A stretch of 37,662 bases of DNA from an uncultured Bacteroidales bacterium (GTDB lineage: Bacteria; Bacteroidota; Bacteroidia; Bacteroidales; Tenuifilaceae). The DNA lies in NCBI GenBank assembly GCA_937926785.1, contig CALBBQ010000064.1, positions 1 to 37,662 on the forward strand, given 5' to 3'. Of this stretch, positions 8,324-16,633 are shown in pieces; position 1 is the stretch's first letter; each line of letters begins with the position of its first letter. The notes under the pieces are model-generated. The model was not told the origin of the DNA and made no database searches. It worked only from the letters and a program-made list of their open reading frames with translations. The position numbers and the translations under genes were made by a program.

Positions 8324-9571
8324 CTACAACTTTTTTACGATAATGGAAGCGTTGTGGCCACCAAAACCAAATGTATTACTCAATGCTGCGCGAACGGTGC
8401 GTTTTTGTGCCACATTTGGAGTTAAGTTAAGCCTGCTGTCAATTTCTGGGTCAACCTGTTTGAGATTGATGGTTGGGGGTATAACGTCCTTGTAAACGGC
8501 CATAACTGAAGCCAACGCCTCAATTGCACCGGCAGCACCCAGCAAATGCCCGGTCATTGATTTTGTTGAGCTGATGTTAAGCTTATAGGCGTGCTCGCCA
8601 AAAACTTGCAGAATAGCTTTCGTTTCGGCAACATCACCCAGAGGAGTAGAAGTACCGTGAACGTTGATATAGTCTATTTCTTCAGGTTTCATACCTGCAT
8701 CACGCAAAGCATTTTCCATTACCTTACGTGCGCCCAGACCTTCGGGGTGTGGTGCTGTCAGGTGGTAGGCATCGGCCGACATACCGCCGCCTGCCAACTC
8801 ACAGTATATCTTAGCCCCACGGGCTTTTGCATGTTCGTACTCTTCCAGAATGAGGCATCCTGCACCTTCGCCCATCACAAAACCATCGCGAGTGGCATCG
8901 AACGGGCGCGAGGCCGTCTTATACTCATCGTTTTTGGTCGATAGCGCCTGTAGCGCATTAAAACCACCTACTCCAATTTCATTCACTGATGCTTCGGAAC
9001 CCCCGGTAATAACAATATTGGCCTTACCCGTGCGGATTACATCAAGTGCACAGATAATTCCGTTGGTTGCCGATGCGCAAGCCGAAACAGTTGAAAAGTT
9101 GGGACCACGGAAGCCATACTTCATCGAAATATGTCCTGCTGCAATATCGGCAATCATTCGGGGAATGAAAAAGGGGCTAAATCGGGGCGTACCATCGCCA
9201 CCGAAATAGCCTCTTAGCTCTTCGGTGAGGGTTTGTAGCCCTCCTATCCCAGAAGCCCATATCACACCGGCCATATCTAGATCAATGGCTTCGAGGTTTA
9301 TACCCGAGTCCTTCATTGCCTCTTCCACTGCCACCAGCGCAAACTGTGTGTAAGGATCGAGTTTTTTTACCTCTTTGCGGTCGAAATGGTTGTTGGGATC
9401 GAAGTTCTTTACCATGCAGGCAAACTTGGTTTTGTACTTCGACGTGTCGAAAGTTGTTATAAGTTCACAACCACTAACTCCATTTTCCAGGTTTGTCCAG
9501 TATTCCTGAATGTTATTTCCCAGGGGATTAATGGTTCCAATACCTGTAACTACAACACGTTTCATTTCCAT
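8324..9571 (-). CDS. fabF: Beta-ketoacyl-ACP synthase II
   Basis: This is a 415-residue cytosolic condensing enzyme of type II fatty-acid synthesis that extends acyl-ACP with malonyl-ACP. The catalytic triad is visible: Cys165 in TVSACASATN, His305 in NVHGTSTPLGD and His342 in SMTGHLLGAAGA. The glycine-rich C-terminal NTFGFGGHNAS is also present. Length and motifs are typical of FabF. The protein starts MEMKRVVVTGIG, and Met3 is an alternative start. The gene sits 54 bp after acpP and just before rnc, a linkage common in Bacteroidota. Confidence 0.97.
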   Translation of the reverse strand: MEMKRVVVTGIGTINPLGNNIQEYWTNLENGVSGCELITTFDTSKYKTKFACMVKNFDPNNHFDRKEVKKLDPYTQFALVAVEEAMKDSGINLEAIDLDMAGVIWASGIGGLQTLTEELRGYFGGDGTPRFSPFFIPRMIADIAAGHISMKYGFRGPNFSTVSACASATNGIICALDVIRTGKANIVITGGSEASVNEIGVGGFNALQALSTKNDEYKTASRPFDATRDGFVMGEGAGCLILEEYEHAKARGAKIYCELAGGGMSADAYHLTAPHPEGLGARKVMENALRDAGMKPEEIDYINVHGTSTPLGDVAETKAILQVFGEHAYKLNISSTKSMTGHLLGAAGAIEALASVMAVYKDVIPPTINLKQVDPEIDSRLNLTPNVAQKRTVRAALSNTFGFGGHNASIIVKKL

Positions 9572-9625
9572 AAACTCATAGGATTAGTTAGAAAACCAAT
9601 TTTGCCTTGCATGTTAATGATTTAA

Positions 9626-9862
9626 TTACTTGCTGTGCTGTTCGATGTACTTGATGGCATCACCAACAGTGCTGATCTTTTCAGCTTCTTCATCGGGAAT
9701 CGAAAGGTTGAATTCCTTTTCGAATTCCATGATCAGCTCAACGGTGTCAAGTGAATCGGCACCCAGATCGTTGGTAAAGCTTGCTTCAGGAGTAACTTCG
9801 TTCTCATCTACTCCGAGCTTGTCAACAATGATCGACTTAACTCTAGTTGCAATATCCGACAT
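9626..9862 (-). CDS. acpP: Acyl carrier protein
   Basis: This is a 78-residue, acidic, four-helix carrier protein. The phosphopantetheine attachment serine is Ser37 in the DSL motif of [18 protein letters not shown]. It carries growing acyl chains in fatty-acid and lipid-A synthesis and serves FabF, encoded immediately downstream. It is first in the acpP-fabF-rnc operon. A TACTTTTG -7-like element lies about 90 nt upstream of its start. Confidence 0.98.
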   Translation of the reverse strand: MSDIATRVKSIIVDKLGVDENEVTPEASFTNDLGADSLDTVELIMEFEKEFNLSIPDEEAEKISTVGDAIKYIEQHSK

Positions 9863-9951
9863 AGTTTTAAAATTTAGTTAGTAAATAGAGTTCTCAAATC
9901 GCAACGATAAAATATTTTCACCTGAAAACTGATCAGATGACAAAAACGTGG

Positions 9952-9959
9952 CAAAAGTA
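9952..9959 (-). promoter_or_regulatory. Candidate -7 element of the acpP-fabF-rnc promoter
   Basis: The minus strand reads TACTTTTG, an exact match to TAnnTTTG. No clear TTTG is found 19-21 nt upstream, so only half of the promoter is supported. The predicted leader is about 85 nt and AT-rich. Confidence 0.4.
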
Positions 9960-10039
9960 ATTTTTTTGTTCATATTTTTGACCTTCGTTAACAAAATTTT
10001 TTTGACAGTCGTTTGAAATAGGTTTGTAAAATACAGGTA

Positions 10040-10606
10040 ATGAATAACATAGCAATTTTTGCCTCTGGGTCAGGAACCAATGCTGAACGCATTGCCAGCT
10101 ACTTTAAGAATAGCCCCACTATTCATGTCGCACTAATAGCCACCGAAAACCCCAGGGCATTTGTTTTGGAGCGTGCAAAAAGGTTAGGGATACCCTTCTT
10201 CGTTTTTACTCAAAACGAGTTAAACGGGGGCGCGGTACTTAAACGTCTTTTACACGATCGCATTGATTTTGTTGTACTTGCCGGTTTTCTTAAAATGATT
10301 CCTTCCCAAATAGTAAAAGCCTATCCAAACCATATCGTGAACATACATCCGGCATTGCTGCCACGATTTGGAGGAAAAGGAATGTACGGGGAGCGAGTGC
10401 ATAAGGCGGTAATTGAGGCTGGCGAAACCGAAAGCGGTATAACGATACATTACGTGAACGAACAATACGATGAGGGCGATATCATTTTTCAGGCTCGATG
10501 CCCCGTTTTTCCCTCTGATACTCCTGAAACCCTCGCAAAACGCGTACATGAGTTGGAGTACATGCATTATCCCAGAGTAATTGAGCAGCTGTTAATAAAA
10601 GTGTAA
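10040..10606 (+). CDS. purN: Phosphoribosylglycinamide formyltransferase (GAR transformylase)
   Basis: This 188-residue enzyme transfers the formyl group from 10-formyl-THF to GAR, the third step of purine synthesis. Phosphate-loop motif: FASGSGTNAERI (8-19). Catalytic residues are visible: Asn101 and His103 in HIVNIHPALLP, and Asp144 in YDEGDIIF. It is a short but complete member, full-length by its C-terminal helix. It stands alone, divergent from acpP, and ends 4 bp before the stop of the convergent lipoprotein gene. A TAGGTTTG -7-like element at 10019-10026 would place transcription almost at the start codon, but no TTTG lies at the right distance, so this is only a candidate. Confidence 0.96.
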   Translation: MNNIAIFASGSGTNAERIASYFKNSPTIHVALIATENPRAFVLERAKRLGIPFFVFTQNELNGGAVLKRLLHDRIDFVVLAGFLKMIPSQIVKAYPNHIVNIHPALLPRFGGKGMYGERVHKAVIEAGETESGITIHYVNEQYDEGDIIFQARCPVFPSDTPETLAKRVHELEYMHYPRVIEQLLIKV

Positions 10607-10610
10607 ACCA

Positions 10611-11285
10611 TTACTCATCTAGCCTACGCTTACCAAAATTGAAATGCATACCTACGGAGAAGGTAACCGGCATGTTATCCCAAACTCTATCTTCGGCTTT
10701 TCTGAAAGGGATTGAAAAACTAAGGCTGGCTAACACTCTAAGCCGTTTGTATCCAAGTTTTGAAACTATTCCGGGTTCGTAGAACCAGTTACGCTGTGGT
10801 CCAATATCAACCAGCGACAGGCGGGAAACTATGCTGAGATCAAGCCAGTCGTTGCAAAAACCGAGCGCCGGTTGAATAAAGTAACGCCTCAGCGATGCGG
10901 TTTGAACCCCATCCCAGGGCCGATCCCTAAACTTTGCAGGAACGCTGCCAACTCCACCACCGGCAAATATCTCAAATATTCCCTTATCGCTAAAGCGTTC
11001 GGTGTATCCAATGCCACCCTCAATCAGCGTTCGTTTTACTATTTGACTTTCCTTATTAGTTTGTTTTAGCAGTTGCCCGTTTGCCATTAATCCTAACCTG
11101 TCAGTAACCGCTACCGCTGTTTGCGCCTCAATACCCGGAATTCCAATCACAGCATTTAGCTGCATATCGCCTTTATTCCTGAGCAGCGGACTATTAAAGG
11201 TGTTGGGTACGTAGAGAATTTTGCATGAGGCAAGTATGCTGGCTGTAAGAACTACGAAAAAACAACTTTTAAGGGGAATTTTCAT
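10611..11285 (-). CDS. Putative outer-membrane beta-barrel-like lipoprotein, function unknown
   Basis: The 224-residue protein has a lipoprotein signal: a hydrophobic core and the lipobox LASC with Cys21. The mature part has alternating hydrophobic/polar strands and repeated phrases such as TAVAVTDRLGLMANGQL, EGGIGYTERFSDKGIFEIFAGGGVGS and a final TFSVGMHFNFG. That pattern suggests a small beta-barrel of the OmpW/outer-membrane-beta-barrel type. I do not recognise a named family. It is a single gene convergent with purN and divergent from hppA (247 bp apart). The lipoprotein status is clear; the barrel fold is inferred. Confidence 0.7.
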   Translation of the reverse strand: MKIPLKSCFFVVLTASILASCKILYVPNTFNSPLLRNKGDMQLNAVIGIPGIEAQTAVAVTDRLGLMANGQLLKQTNKESQIVKRTLIEGGIGYTERFSDKGIFEIFAGGGVGSVPAKFRDRPWDGVQTASLRRYFIQPALGFCNDWLDLSIVSRLSLVDIGPQRNWFYEPGIVSKLGYKRLRVLASLSFSIPFRKAEDRVWDNMPVTFSVGMHFNFGKRRLDE

Positions 11286-11532
11286 GGTAGTAGTATTACA
11301 TGGTAGGGCAAGTTATTCATATAATGCGTCAAAGTCAATACTTGAAGATGTAAAAATGAACCTTAGCTTCGTTTGCCTGTTTAAGGTGATTTGAAAAGTC
11401 AACCGTATTTTTTTTAGGATTTTAGTGAGGCATTCTAAACACTTCAGTATATTAGCTCAATAGTTTAAAATTGGAATTGCTAAGGATAAATCAATTTGAA
11501 CAACAATAACTTTAACCTAAACTAGAAGCCTT

Positions 11533-13749
11533 ATGATTATTGACAACTTGTTCTGGGTAGTACCCGTTGCATCGGTGATTGCCCTTGCGTTTGCCTACTA
11601 CTTTTTCAGGCAGATGATGAAGGAGGATGAAGGAACCGATATCATGCGAAAGATTGCCCTTTACGTTCGAACCGGGGCCATGTCGTATCTAAAGCAGCAG
11701 TACAAAGTGGTTGGAATCGTGTTCATTGTGCTGATGCTGCTATTTATTGTATTGGCTTATGGTTTACACGTTCAGAATGAATGGACACCTTTCGCCTTTC
11801 TCACCGGAGGATTTTTCTCGGGCTTAGCAGGTTTCTTTGGGATGAAAACCGCTACTTACGCCTCCGCACGTACTGCAAACGCTGCAAAGAACTCTCTGAA
11901 CCATGGTTTGAGGGTGGCTTTCCGTTCAGGAGCTGTTATGGGTCTTGTAGTTGTTGGTTTAGCAGTGCTCGACATTTCATTATGGTACCTTATCCTAAAC
12001 TACTTCATCGATGAGCCCGACAGTTCTCACAAGCTAATCATCATCACCACTACCATGCTTACCTTCGGTATGGGAGCATCAACTCAGGCGCTGTTTGCCC
12101 GTGTTGGCGGTGGCATTTACACAAAAGCCGCCGATGTGGGAGCCGACCTTGTTGGTAAGGTTGAAGCTGGTATTCCTGAGGACGACCCCCGTAACCCGGC
12201 CACCATTGCCGATAACGTTGGCGATAACGTTGGTGACGTTGCAGGTATGGGAGCCGACCTTTACGAATCGTATGCAGGCTCAATACTTGCAACTGCGGCG
12301 CTTGGCGCTTCAGCATTCTATGCCATTGGTGTTGAGATGCAGTACAAGGCAATTCTTGCCCCAATGCTGATTGCTGCTGTGGGTATTGTTTTATCCATCC
12401 TGGGTATTTACACCGTGAGAACCAAGGAAGGAGCAACCATGAAGGACCTTTTACGGTCGTTGGGTTTCGGTGTTAATATCAGTTCGCTACTCATCGCAAT
12501 ATCAACATTTATCATTCTATATTCACTTGGTCTTCAGAACTGGCTTGGAATTTCATTTTCGGTTCTTTCTGGTTTGCTTGCAGGTATTATTATTGGTCAA
12601 TCAACCGAGTACTTCACCTCTCATTCCTATAATCCTACTCGTAGGATCTCGGCTAGCGCTCAAACGGGTCCTGCCACCGTTATTATTTCCGGTGTTGGTT
12701 TAGGCATGGTGTCAACTGCTATTCCTGTAGTTACCATAGCTGTTGCCATTCTGATGGCTTTCCTGTGCGCCATAAACTTTGATGTGAAGCACATGCTGGA
12801 TGCCCAGAATATTCAGCTCGGACTATACGGGATTGGTATTGCTGCAGTGGGTATGCTCTCCACTCTGGGTATTACCTTAGCTACCGATGCCTATGGTCCA
12901 ATTGCCGATAATGCCGGAGGGAATGCTGAGATGAGCCACCTAGGCCCTGAAGTGCGTAAACGTACCGATGCCCTCGATGCTCTCGGAAATACTACCGCAG
13001 CAACAGGAAAAGGTTTTGCCATTGGTTCTGCTGCCCTAACCGCCCTCGCTTTATTGGCATCATATATCGAGGAAATAAAGATAGGATTGGTTCGCATAGG
13101 CCAAAATGTGCTGACCCTGGCTAATGGCGATACCATAGAAACCACAAAGGCTACCATTGTGGATTTTATGAACTACTACCAGGTTAACCTGATGAACCCC
13201 GTTGTACTAGTGGGCATTTTCATTGGTGCCATGATGGCCTTCTTGTTCACCGGTCTCACCATGAATGCCGTAGGCCGGGCAGCCCAAAAAATGGTGGAAG
13301 AGGTTCGTCGGCAGTTCCGTGAAATAAAGGGAATTATGGAGGGTCAGGCCGAACCCGATTATGCTCGTTGTGTAGCCATTTCGACTAAAGGCGCTCAGCT
13401 TGAGATGATTCTGCCCTCGCTACTTGCCATCATTATTCCTATTCTGACTGGTTTAGTTCTTGGCGTAGCCGGTGTAATGGGCTTGCTTGCCGGTGGCCTG
13501 GCTGCCGGATTTGTGCTTGCCATTTTTATGGCCAACTCAGGTGGAGCCTGGGATAACGCTAAGAAGTACATTGAAGAAGGAAACTTTGGAGGTAAAGGTT
13601 CCGATAACCACAAGGCAGCTGTTGTTGGCGATACAGTAGGTGACCCATTTAAGGATACCTCTGGCCCCAGCTTAAATATCCTCATTAAGCTTATGAGCAT
13701 GGTTTCCATAGTGATGGCTGGCTTGACTGCCGCATTCAGCTTATTATAG
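11533..13749 (+). CDS. hppA: K+-dependent membrane-bound ion-pumping pyrophosphatase
   Basis: The 738-residue, roughly 16-TM protein hydrolyses PPi and pumps Na+ and/or H+ across the membrane. Substrate motifs seen: [11 protein letters not shown] (201-211), DNVGDNVGD (227-235) and, near the C-terminus, [19 protein letters not shown]. The K+ determinant region [10 protein letters not shown] (485-494) has Ala489 and Gly492, as in K+-dependent enzymes; K+-independent ones carry Lys at the first position. Residues Thr91, Phe95 and Asp147 lie one position from those I recall as marking the Na+,H+ dual-pumping subfamily described in Bacteroides. The fourth marker, a Met near 176, has possible equivalents at 175 or 180. 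The gene is monocistronic with a strong terminator. Family and K+ dependence are firm; ion specificity is inferred. Confidence 0.96.
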   Translation: MIIDNLFWVVPVASVIALAFAYYFFRQMMKEDEGTDIMRKIALYVRTGAMSYLKQQYKVVGIVFIVLMLLFIVLAYGLHVQNEWTPFAFLTGGFFSGLAGFFGMKTATYASARTANAAKNSLNHGLRVAFRSGAVMGLVVVGLAVLDISLWYLILNYFIDEPDSSHKLIIITTTMLTFGMGASTQALFARVGGGIYTKAADVGADLVGKVEAGIPEDDPRNPATIADNVGDNVGDVAGMGADLYESYAGSILATAALGASAFYAIGVEMQYKAILAPMLIAAVGIVLSILGIYTVRTKEGATMKDLLRSLGFGVNISSLLIAISTFIILYSLGLQNWLGISFSVLSGLLAGIIIGQSTEYFTSHSYNPTRRISASAQTGPATVIISGVGLGMVSTAIPVVTIAVAILMAFLCAINFDVKHMLDAQNIQLGLYGIGIAAVGMLSTLGITLATDAYGPIADNAGGNAEMSHLGPEVRKRTDALDALGNTTAATGKGFAIGSAALTALALLASYIEEIKIGLVRIGQNVLTLANGDTIETTKATIVDFMNYYQVNLMNPVVLVGIFIGAMMAFLFTGLTMNAVGRAAQKMVEEVRRQFREIKGIMEGQAEPDYARCVAISTKGAQLEMILPSLLAIIIPILTGLVLGVAGVMGLLAGGLAAGFVLAIFMANSGGAWDNAKKYIEEGNFGGKGSDNHKAAVVGDTVGDPFKDTSGPSLNILIKLMSMVSIVMAGLTAAFSLL

Positions 13750-13772
13750 AACTAACATAAATACCCTATTAT

Positions 13773-13804
13773 GAGACCCGGCATTAGCCGGGTCTCTTAT
13801 TTTA
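13773..13804 (+). terminator. Intrinsic terminator of hppA
   Basis: A perfect 10-bp stem, GAGACCCGGC / GCCGGGTCTC, with an ATTA tetraloop is followed by TTATTTTA. It lies 24 nt after the hppA stop. It is among the strongest hairpins in the window. Confidence 0.9.
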
Positions 13805-13825
13805 TGAACAGTAACTAAAAAAAAC

Positions 13826-13833
13826 TACCTTTG
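13826..13833 (+). promoter_or_regulatory. Candidate -7 element for the glycosyltransferase gene
   Basis: TACCTTTG matches TAnnTTTG exactly, 30 nt before the ATG at 13864. The -33 position reads TATG rather than TTTG, so the promoter is only partly supported. Confidence 0.45.
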
Positions 13834-13863
13834 TCCCAGGTTTGTTTTTAAACTATTTCTCAG

Positions 13864-15489
13864 ATGGTTAAGATTTCTGCAGTTATCATCACTTTTAATG
13901 AGGAAAAGAATATTGAGCGTTGCATAAGGTCAGTACAAAGAGTAGCAGACGAGGTACTGGTTGTGGATAGCTACTCAACCGACAGAACCGAGTCTATCTG
14001 CAGGAATCTTGGTGTTCGCTTTATACTCCACAAGTTTGAAGGCTACCGCGACCAGAAAAACTATGCTATTTCGCAGGCAACCTACGATTACATCCTGTCT
14101 CTTGATGCCGACGAAGCGCTTTCGGTTGAGCTGGAGCAGGAGATTCTGAAAGTAAAAGAGGACTGGAAGTATGATGGGTACAAGTTTATTCGTTTGAATA
14201 ACTATTGTGGGAAATGGATTTTTCATACCGACTGGTATCCTGAAAAAAGGATTAGGCTTTTCGACAGAAGAAAAGCGAGCTGGAAAGGAGCAAACATTCA
14301 TGAAGTGGTAAAAATGAATCAAGGGGCTTCGGTTGAAACCATTAAAGGTTACCTTTTGCACTGGCGTTATAGTACTTATGAGGAACATATTGCAGAGATA
14401 AATCGCTACTCAACCATTTCTGCCCAGGAGTACTACAACATGGGGATTCGGGCAGGGTATCTGAAAATATTCTTTCATACCTCTTGGCGCTTTTTTCATT
14501 CCTATTTTATCAGAAGAGGATTCCTATCGGGCTTTAATGGTTTGCTCATCAGTTTTCTTTTAGCTAAGCATTGTTTTGTTAAGTACGCAAAACTTCGAAA
14601 AATACATAGGGATAATCGGAAAAAACAGCCATACCCCTACAATACGCTTTTAGATTCACCCTCAAGCGATAGGCCATTGGTTTCTGTTATAATTACTACA
14701 TATAATCAGCCAGAGTGGCTTCGTAAAACATTATGGGGCTTCGAGTTGCAAACCGAGAAACGGTTTGAAGTACTCATTGCTGATGATGGTTCAGGGGAAG
14801 AGACCCGCAAAGTTGTTGAAGAGTTTGTTAAGAACGGGGTTCTAAAAATCAAACACGTATGGCACCCTGATAATGGCTTCCAGAAGTGTCAGATTCTTAA
14901 CAAGGCTATCGTTCAGTCTGCAACAGATTACCTTATTTTTACTGATGGCGATTGTGTTCCTCGCAACGATTTTATCAAGGTGCACATTGAGAATGCCCAA
15001 AGAGGTTACTTCTTGAGCGGAGGTTATCTTAAGCTAACCACCCCGGTTTCCAATGCAATAAGCTACGATGACATCCGGAATGGCAGCCCTTTCAATCCGT
15101 CTTGGCTCAAAGATAAGGGGCAGCCCTTTACCTATAAGTTTCTTAAACTTGTTCGTAAACCATGGATGCAGTATCTTTTAAACAAAACAACCACTACTAA
15201 GGCCACGTGGAACGGACATAACGTTAGCGGCTGGAAGGATGATATTATCGCTGTGAATGGCTATAATGAGGATATGCAGTATGGAGGACTGGATCGTGAG
15301 CTGGGTGAGCGGTTGATGAACTATGGAATTAAAGGTAAGCAGATAAGGTACAGTGCTGTTTGTGTTCATCTGGATCACCCAAGACCCTACCGTACAAAAA
15401 GCACCTGGGATAAAAATTACCAGATCAGGCGAAACGTGAAAAAGTATAAAATTAAGTGGGCAGAGAATGGGTTAGATAAACACATTTAA
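13864..15489 (+). CDS. Two-domain family 2 glycosyltransferase (tandem GT-A domains)
   Basis: The 541-residue protein has two GT2 domains. Domain 1 (about 1-235) begins ISAVIITFNEEKNIERC, has the DxD-like LSLDADEALS near residue 80, and resembles the WaaE/KdtX-type lipopolysaccharide core glucosyltransferases. Domain 2 (about 270-525) begins PLVSVIITTYNQPEW, has FTDGDCVPRNDF near residue 360, and ends with the galactosyltransferase-C-type region MQYGGLDRELGERLMNYGIK. No strong TM helix is seen; a basic, aromatic linker (RKIHRDNRKKQPYPYN) joins the domains. It probably adds two sugars in LPS or capsule assembly at the cytoplasmic face. Its stop is 3 bp before the start of the decayed GT2 gene at 15493, so the pair was probably co-transcribed. 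Donor and acceptor are unknown. Confidence 0.9.
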   Translation: MVKISAVIITFNEEKNIERCIRSVQRVADEVLVVDSYSTDRTESICRNLGVRFILHKFEGYRDQKNYAISQATYDYILSLDADEALSVELEQEILKVKEDWKYDGYKFIRLNNYCGKWIFHTDWYPEKRIRLFDRRKASWKGANIHEVVKMNQGASVETIKGYLLHWRYSTYEEHIAEINRYSTISAQEYYNMGIRAGYLKIFFHTSWRFFHSYFIRRGFLSGFNGLLISFLLAKHCFVKYAKLRKIHRDNRKKQPYPYNTLLDSPSSDRPLVSVIITTYNQPEWLRKTLWGFELQTEKRFEVLIADDGSGEETRKVVEEFVKNGVLKIKHVWHPDNGFQKCQILNKAIVQSATDYLIFTDGDCVPRNDFIKVHIENAQRGYFLSGGYLKLTTPVSNAISYDDIRNGSPFNPSWLKDKGQPFTYKFLKLVRKPWMQYLLNKTTTTKATWNGHNVSGWKDDIIAVNGYNEDMQYGGLDRELGERLMNYGIKGKQIRYSAVCVHLDHPRPYRTKSTWDKNYQIRRNVKKYKIKWAENGLDKHI

Positions 15490-15492
15490 CAA

Positions 15493-15978
15493 ATGATTCG
15501 AGCAACGCTAGTAATTTCAGCCTACAAAAACACTGAGTCGCTAAAAGTCGTTCTTGATTCAGTATCATATCAAACCGATTTGCGTTTTGAGATAATCGTT
15601 GCTGAAGATGGCGAATACATGCCCATGAAAGAACTTATTAGTTCGGTAAAATTGCCAGTACCCATTAAGCATATTACTCAACCTGATTTAGGATGGCGTA
15701 AGAATTATGCATTGAACAAAGCGATAGTTGCTTCCAAAACCGATTACTTAGTTTTTATTGATGAGGGCTGCGTTCTTCATCCCCGGTTCATGGAATTTCA
15801 TTTAAAGTGGTGATTTACAAGAGCTGGTTATAACCTTAAATCGATACGAAACGTTGCAGTTGTTTACCACTTATATCACCGCGAAAGGTGGAATGACCAA
15901 AGTGAGAATATTAAGATGATGCTCGAAAAGCAATCGCGTAATGAGTTTTTTTGTAGGAATGGCTTAGCCAAACTTTAA
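15493..15978 (+). pseudogene. Decayed family 2 glycosyltransferase (internal deletion plus in-frame TGA)
   Basis: The first 106 codons encode a GT2 N-terminal half: TLVISAYKNTESLKVVLDSV and a metal-site-like FIDEGCVLHPRF, where the family normally has an Asp two residues after the first (IDGDC-type). A TGA stop follows at 15811-15813. In the same frame the sequence continues with FTRAGYNLKSIRNVAVVYHLYH and ends NEFFCRNGLAKL at a TAA (15976-15978). This is a recognisable GT2 C-terminal tail. Total length is about 160 codons, whereas intact relatives have roughly 270. The region expected between EFHLKW and AGYNLKS, including the ED-type catalytic-base motif, is therefore missing. The gene follows the double-GT2 gene by 3 bp, and tsaC starts 5 bp after its end. 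The first 106 codons might still be translated but would be non-catalytic. An assembly error is the alternative. Confidence 0.8.
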
Positions 15979-15983
15979 ACGTC

Positions 15984-16553
15984 ATGGTTGAGAAGAGTAT
16001 TTTAGCTGAAACTCTACAGATACTTCGCCAGGGAGGCCTGATCATTTACCCCACCGACACGGTTTGGGGCATAGGGTGCGATGCAACTAATGAGATGGCT
16101 GTGCAGAAGCTTATCAGCCTGAAACGCAAGAATGAAGCCAAGGGGCTGGTAGTGTTGGTTGACCAGCTGGGCCGCTTACCATCCTATGTTGATGAGATCC
16201 CCGATTTGGCTTGGGATTTGATTGAACTTTCCGACAAGCCCCTTACCCTGGTTTTCGAGAGGGGTAAGAACCTTGCCCCTTCTACCTATGGAGTCAATGG
16301 GAGTATTGCTATTCGGGTAACCCAAAGCAAGTTTTGCCAGCAGCTGGTAAGCAGGTTTGGCAGGCCAGTTGTGTCATCCTCTGCCAATTTTTGCGGGATG
16401 CCCTTCCCTGTTACTTTCGGAGATATTCACCCTGATCTCATTTCGGCTGTCGATTTCGTTGTTCCCCAATCATTCGATGCGGGTTCAACCGGAAAACCTT
16501 CCTCTATCATAGCCATTGGGAAGGGAAATCTCGTTAAAGTCATTCGGGATTAA
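15984..16553 (+). CDS. tsaC: L-threonylcarbamoyladenylate synthase (Sua5/YciO/YrdC family)
   Basis: The 189-residue YrdC-domain protein makes threonylcarbamoyl-AMP from Thr, bicarbonate and ATP, the first step of t6A tRNA modification. Motifs seen: IIYPTDTVWGIGCDA near the start, SLKRKN (Lys of the KxR signature), SIAIRVT and RPVVSSSANFCG. It lacks the C-terminal Sua5 domain, so it is of the short TsaC/YrdC type. The start lies 5 bp after the TAA of the decayed glycosyltransferase, so it probably shares that transcript. YciO-like paralogues of unknown role are the alternative. Confidence 0.9.
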   Translation: MVEKSILAETLQILRQGGLIIYPTDTVWGIGCDATNEMAVQKLISLKRKNEAKGLVVLVDQLGRLPSYVDEIPDLAWDLIELSDKPLTLVFERGKNLAPSTYGVNGSIAIRVTQSKFCQQLVSRFGRPVVSSSANFCGMPFPVTFGDIHPDLISAVDFVVPQSFDAGSTGKPSSIIAIGKGNLVKVIRD

Positions 16554-16583
16554 TCTATCAGTCCAAGCTTTCCTCATATCATT

Positions 16584-16614
16584 TTTGTTTTTTTCGTAAA
16601 GACCTTTAGATTTG
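16584..16614 (+). promoter_or_regulatory. Promoter of the TPR hybrid kinase gene
   Basis: TTTG (16584-16587), a 19-nt spacer and TAGATTTG (16607-16614) make a perfect Bacteroidota TTTG/TAnnTTTG promoter, 19 nt before the ATG. The leader would be about 12 nt. Confidence 0.75.
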
Positions 16615-16633
16615 CTGTTGAATTTAGTCTGTA

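Noticed and set aside
9863..10039. Purine riboswitch or other leader upstream of purN
   Set aside because: The spacer is very AT-rich with no conserved aptamer core, and a -7 box lies only 14 nt before the start codon.
12059..12436. 125-codon Gln/Arg-rich open frame opposite hppA
   Set aside because: Shadow frame of the highly conserved pyrophosphatase; no start context or homology that I recognise.
15493..15978. TGA at 15811 as recoded Trp or selenocysteine
   Set aside because: Other genes in the window end in TGA normally and no SECIS-like context is apparent. The missing ~100 residues at the same point argue for a deletion junction instead.
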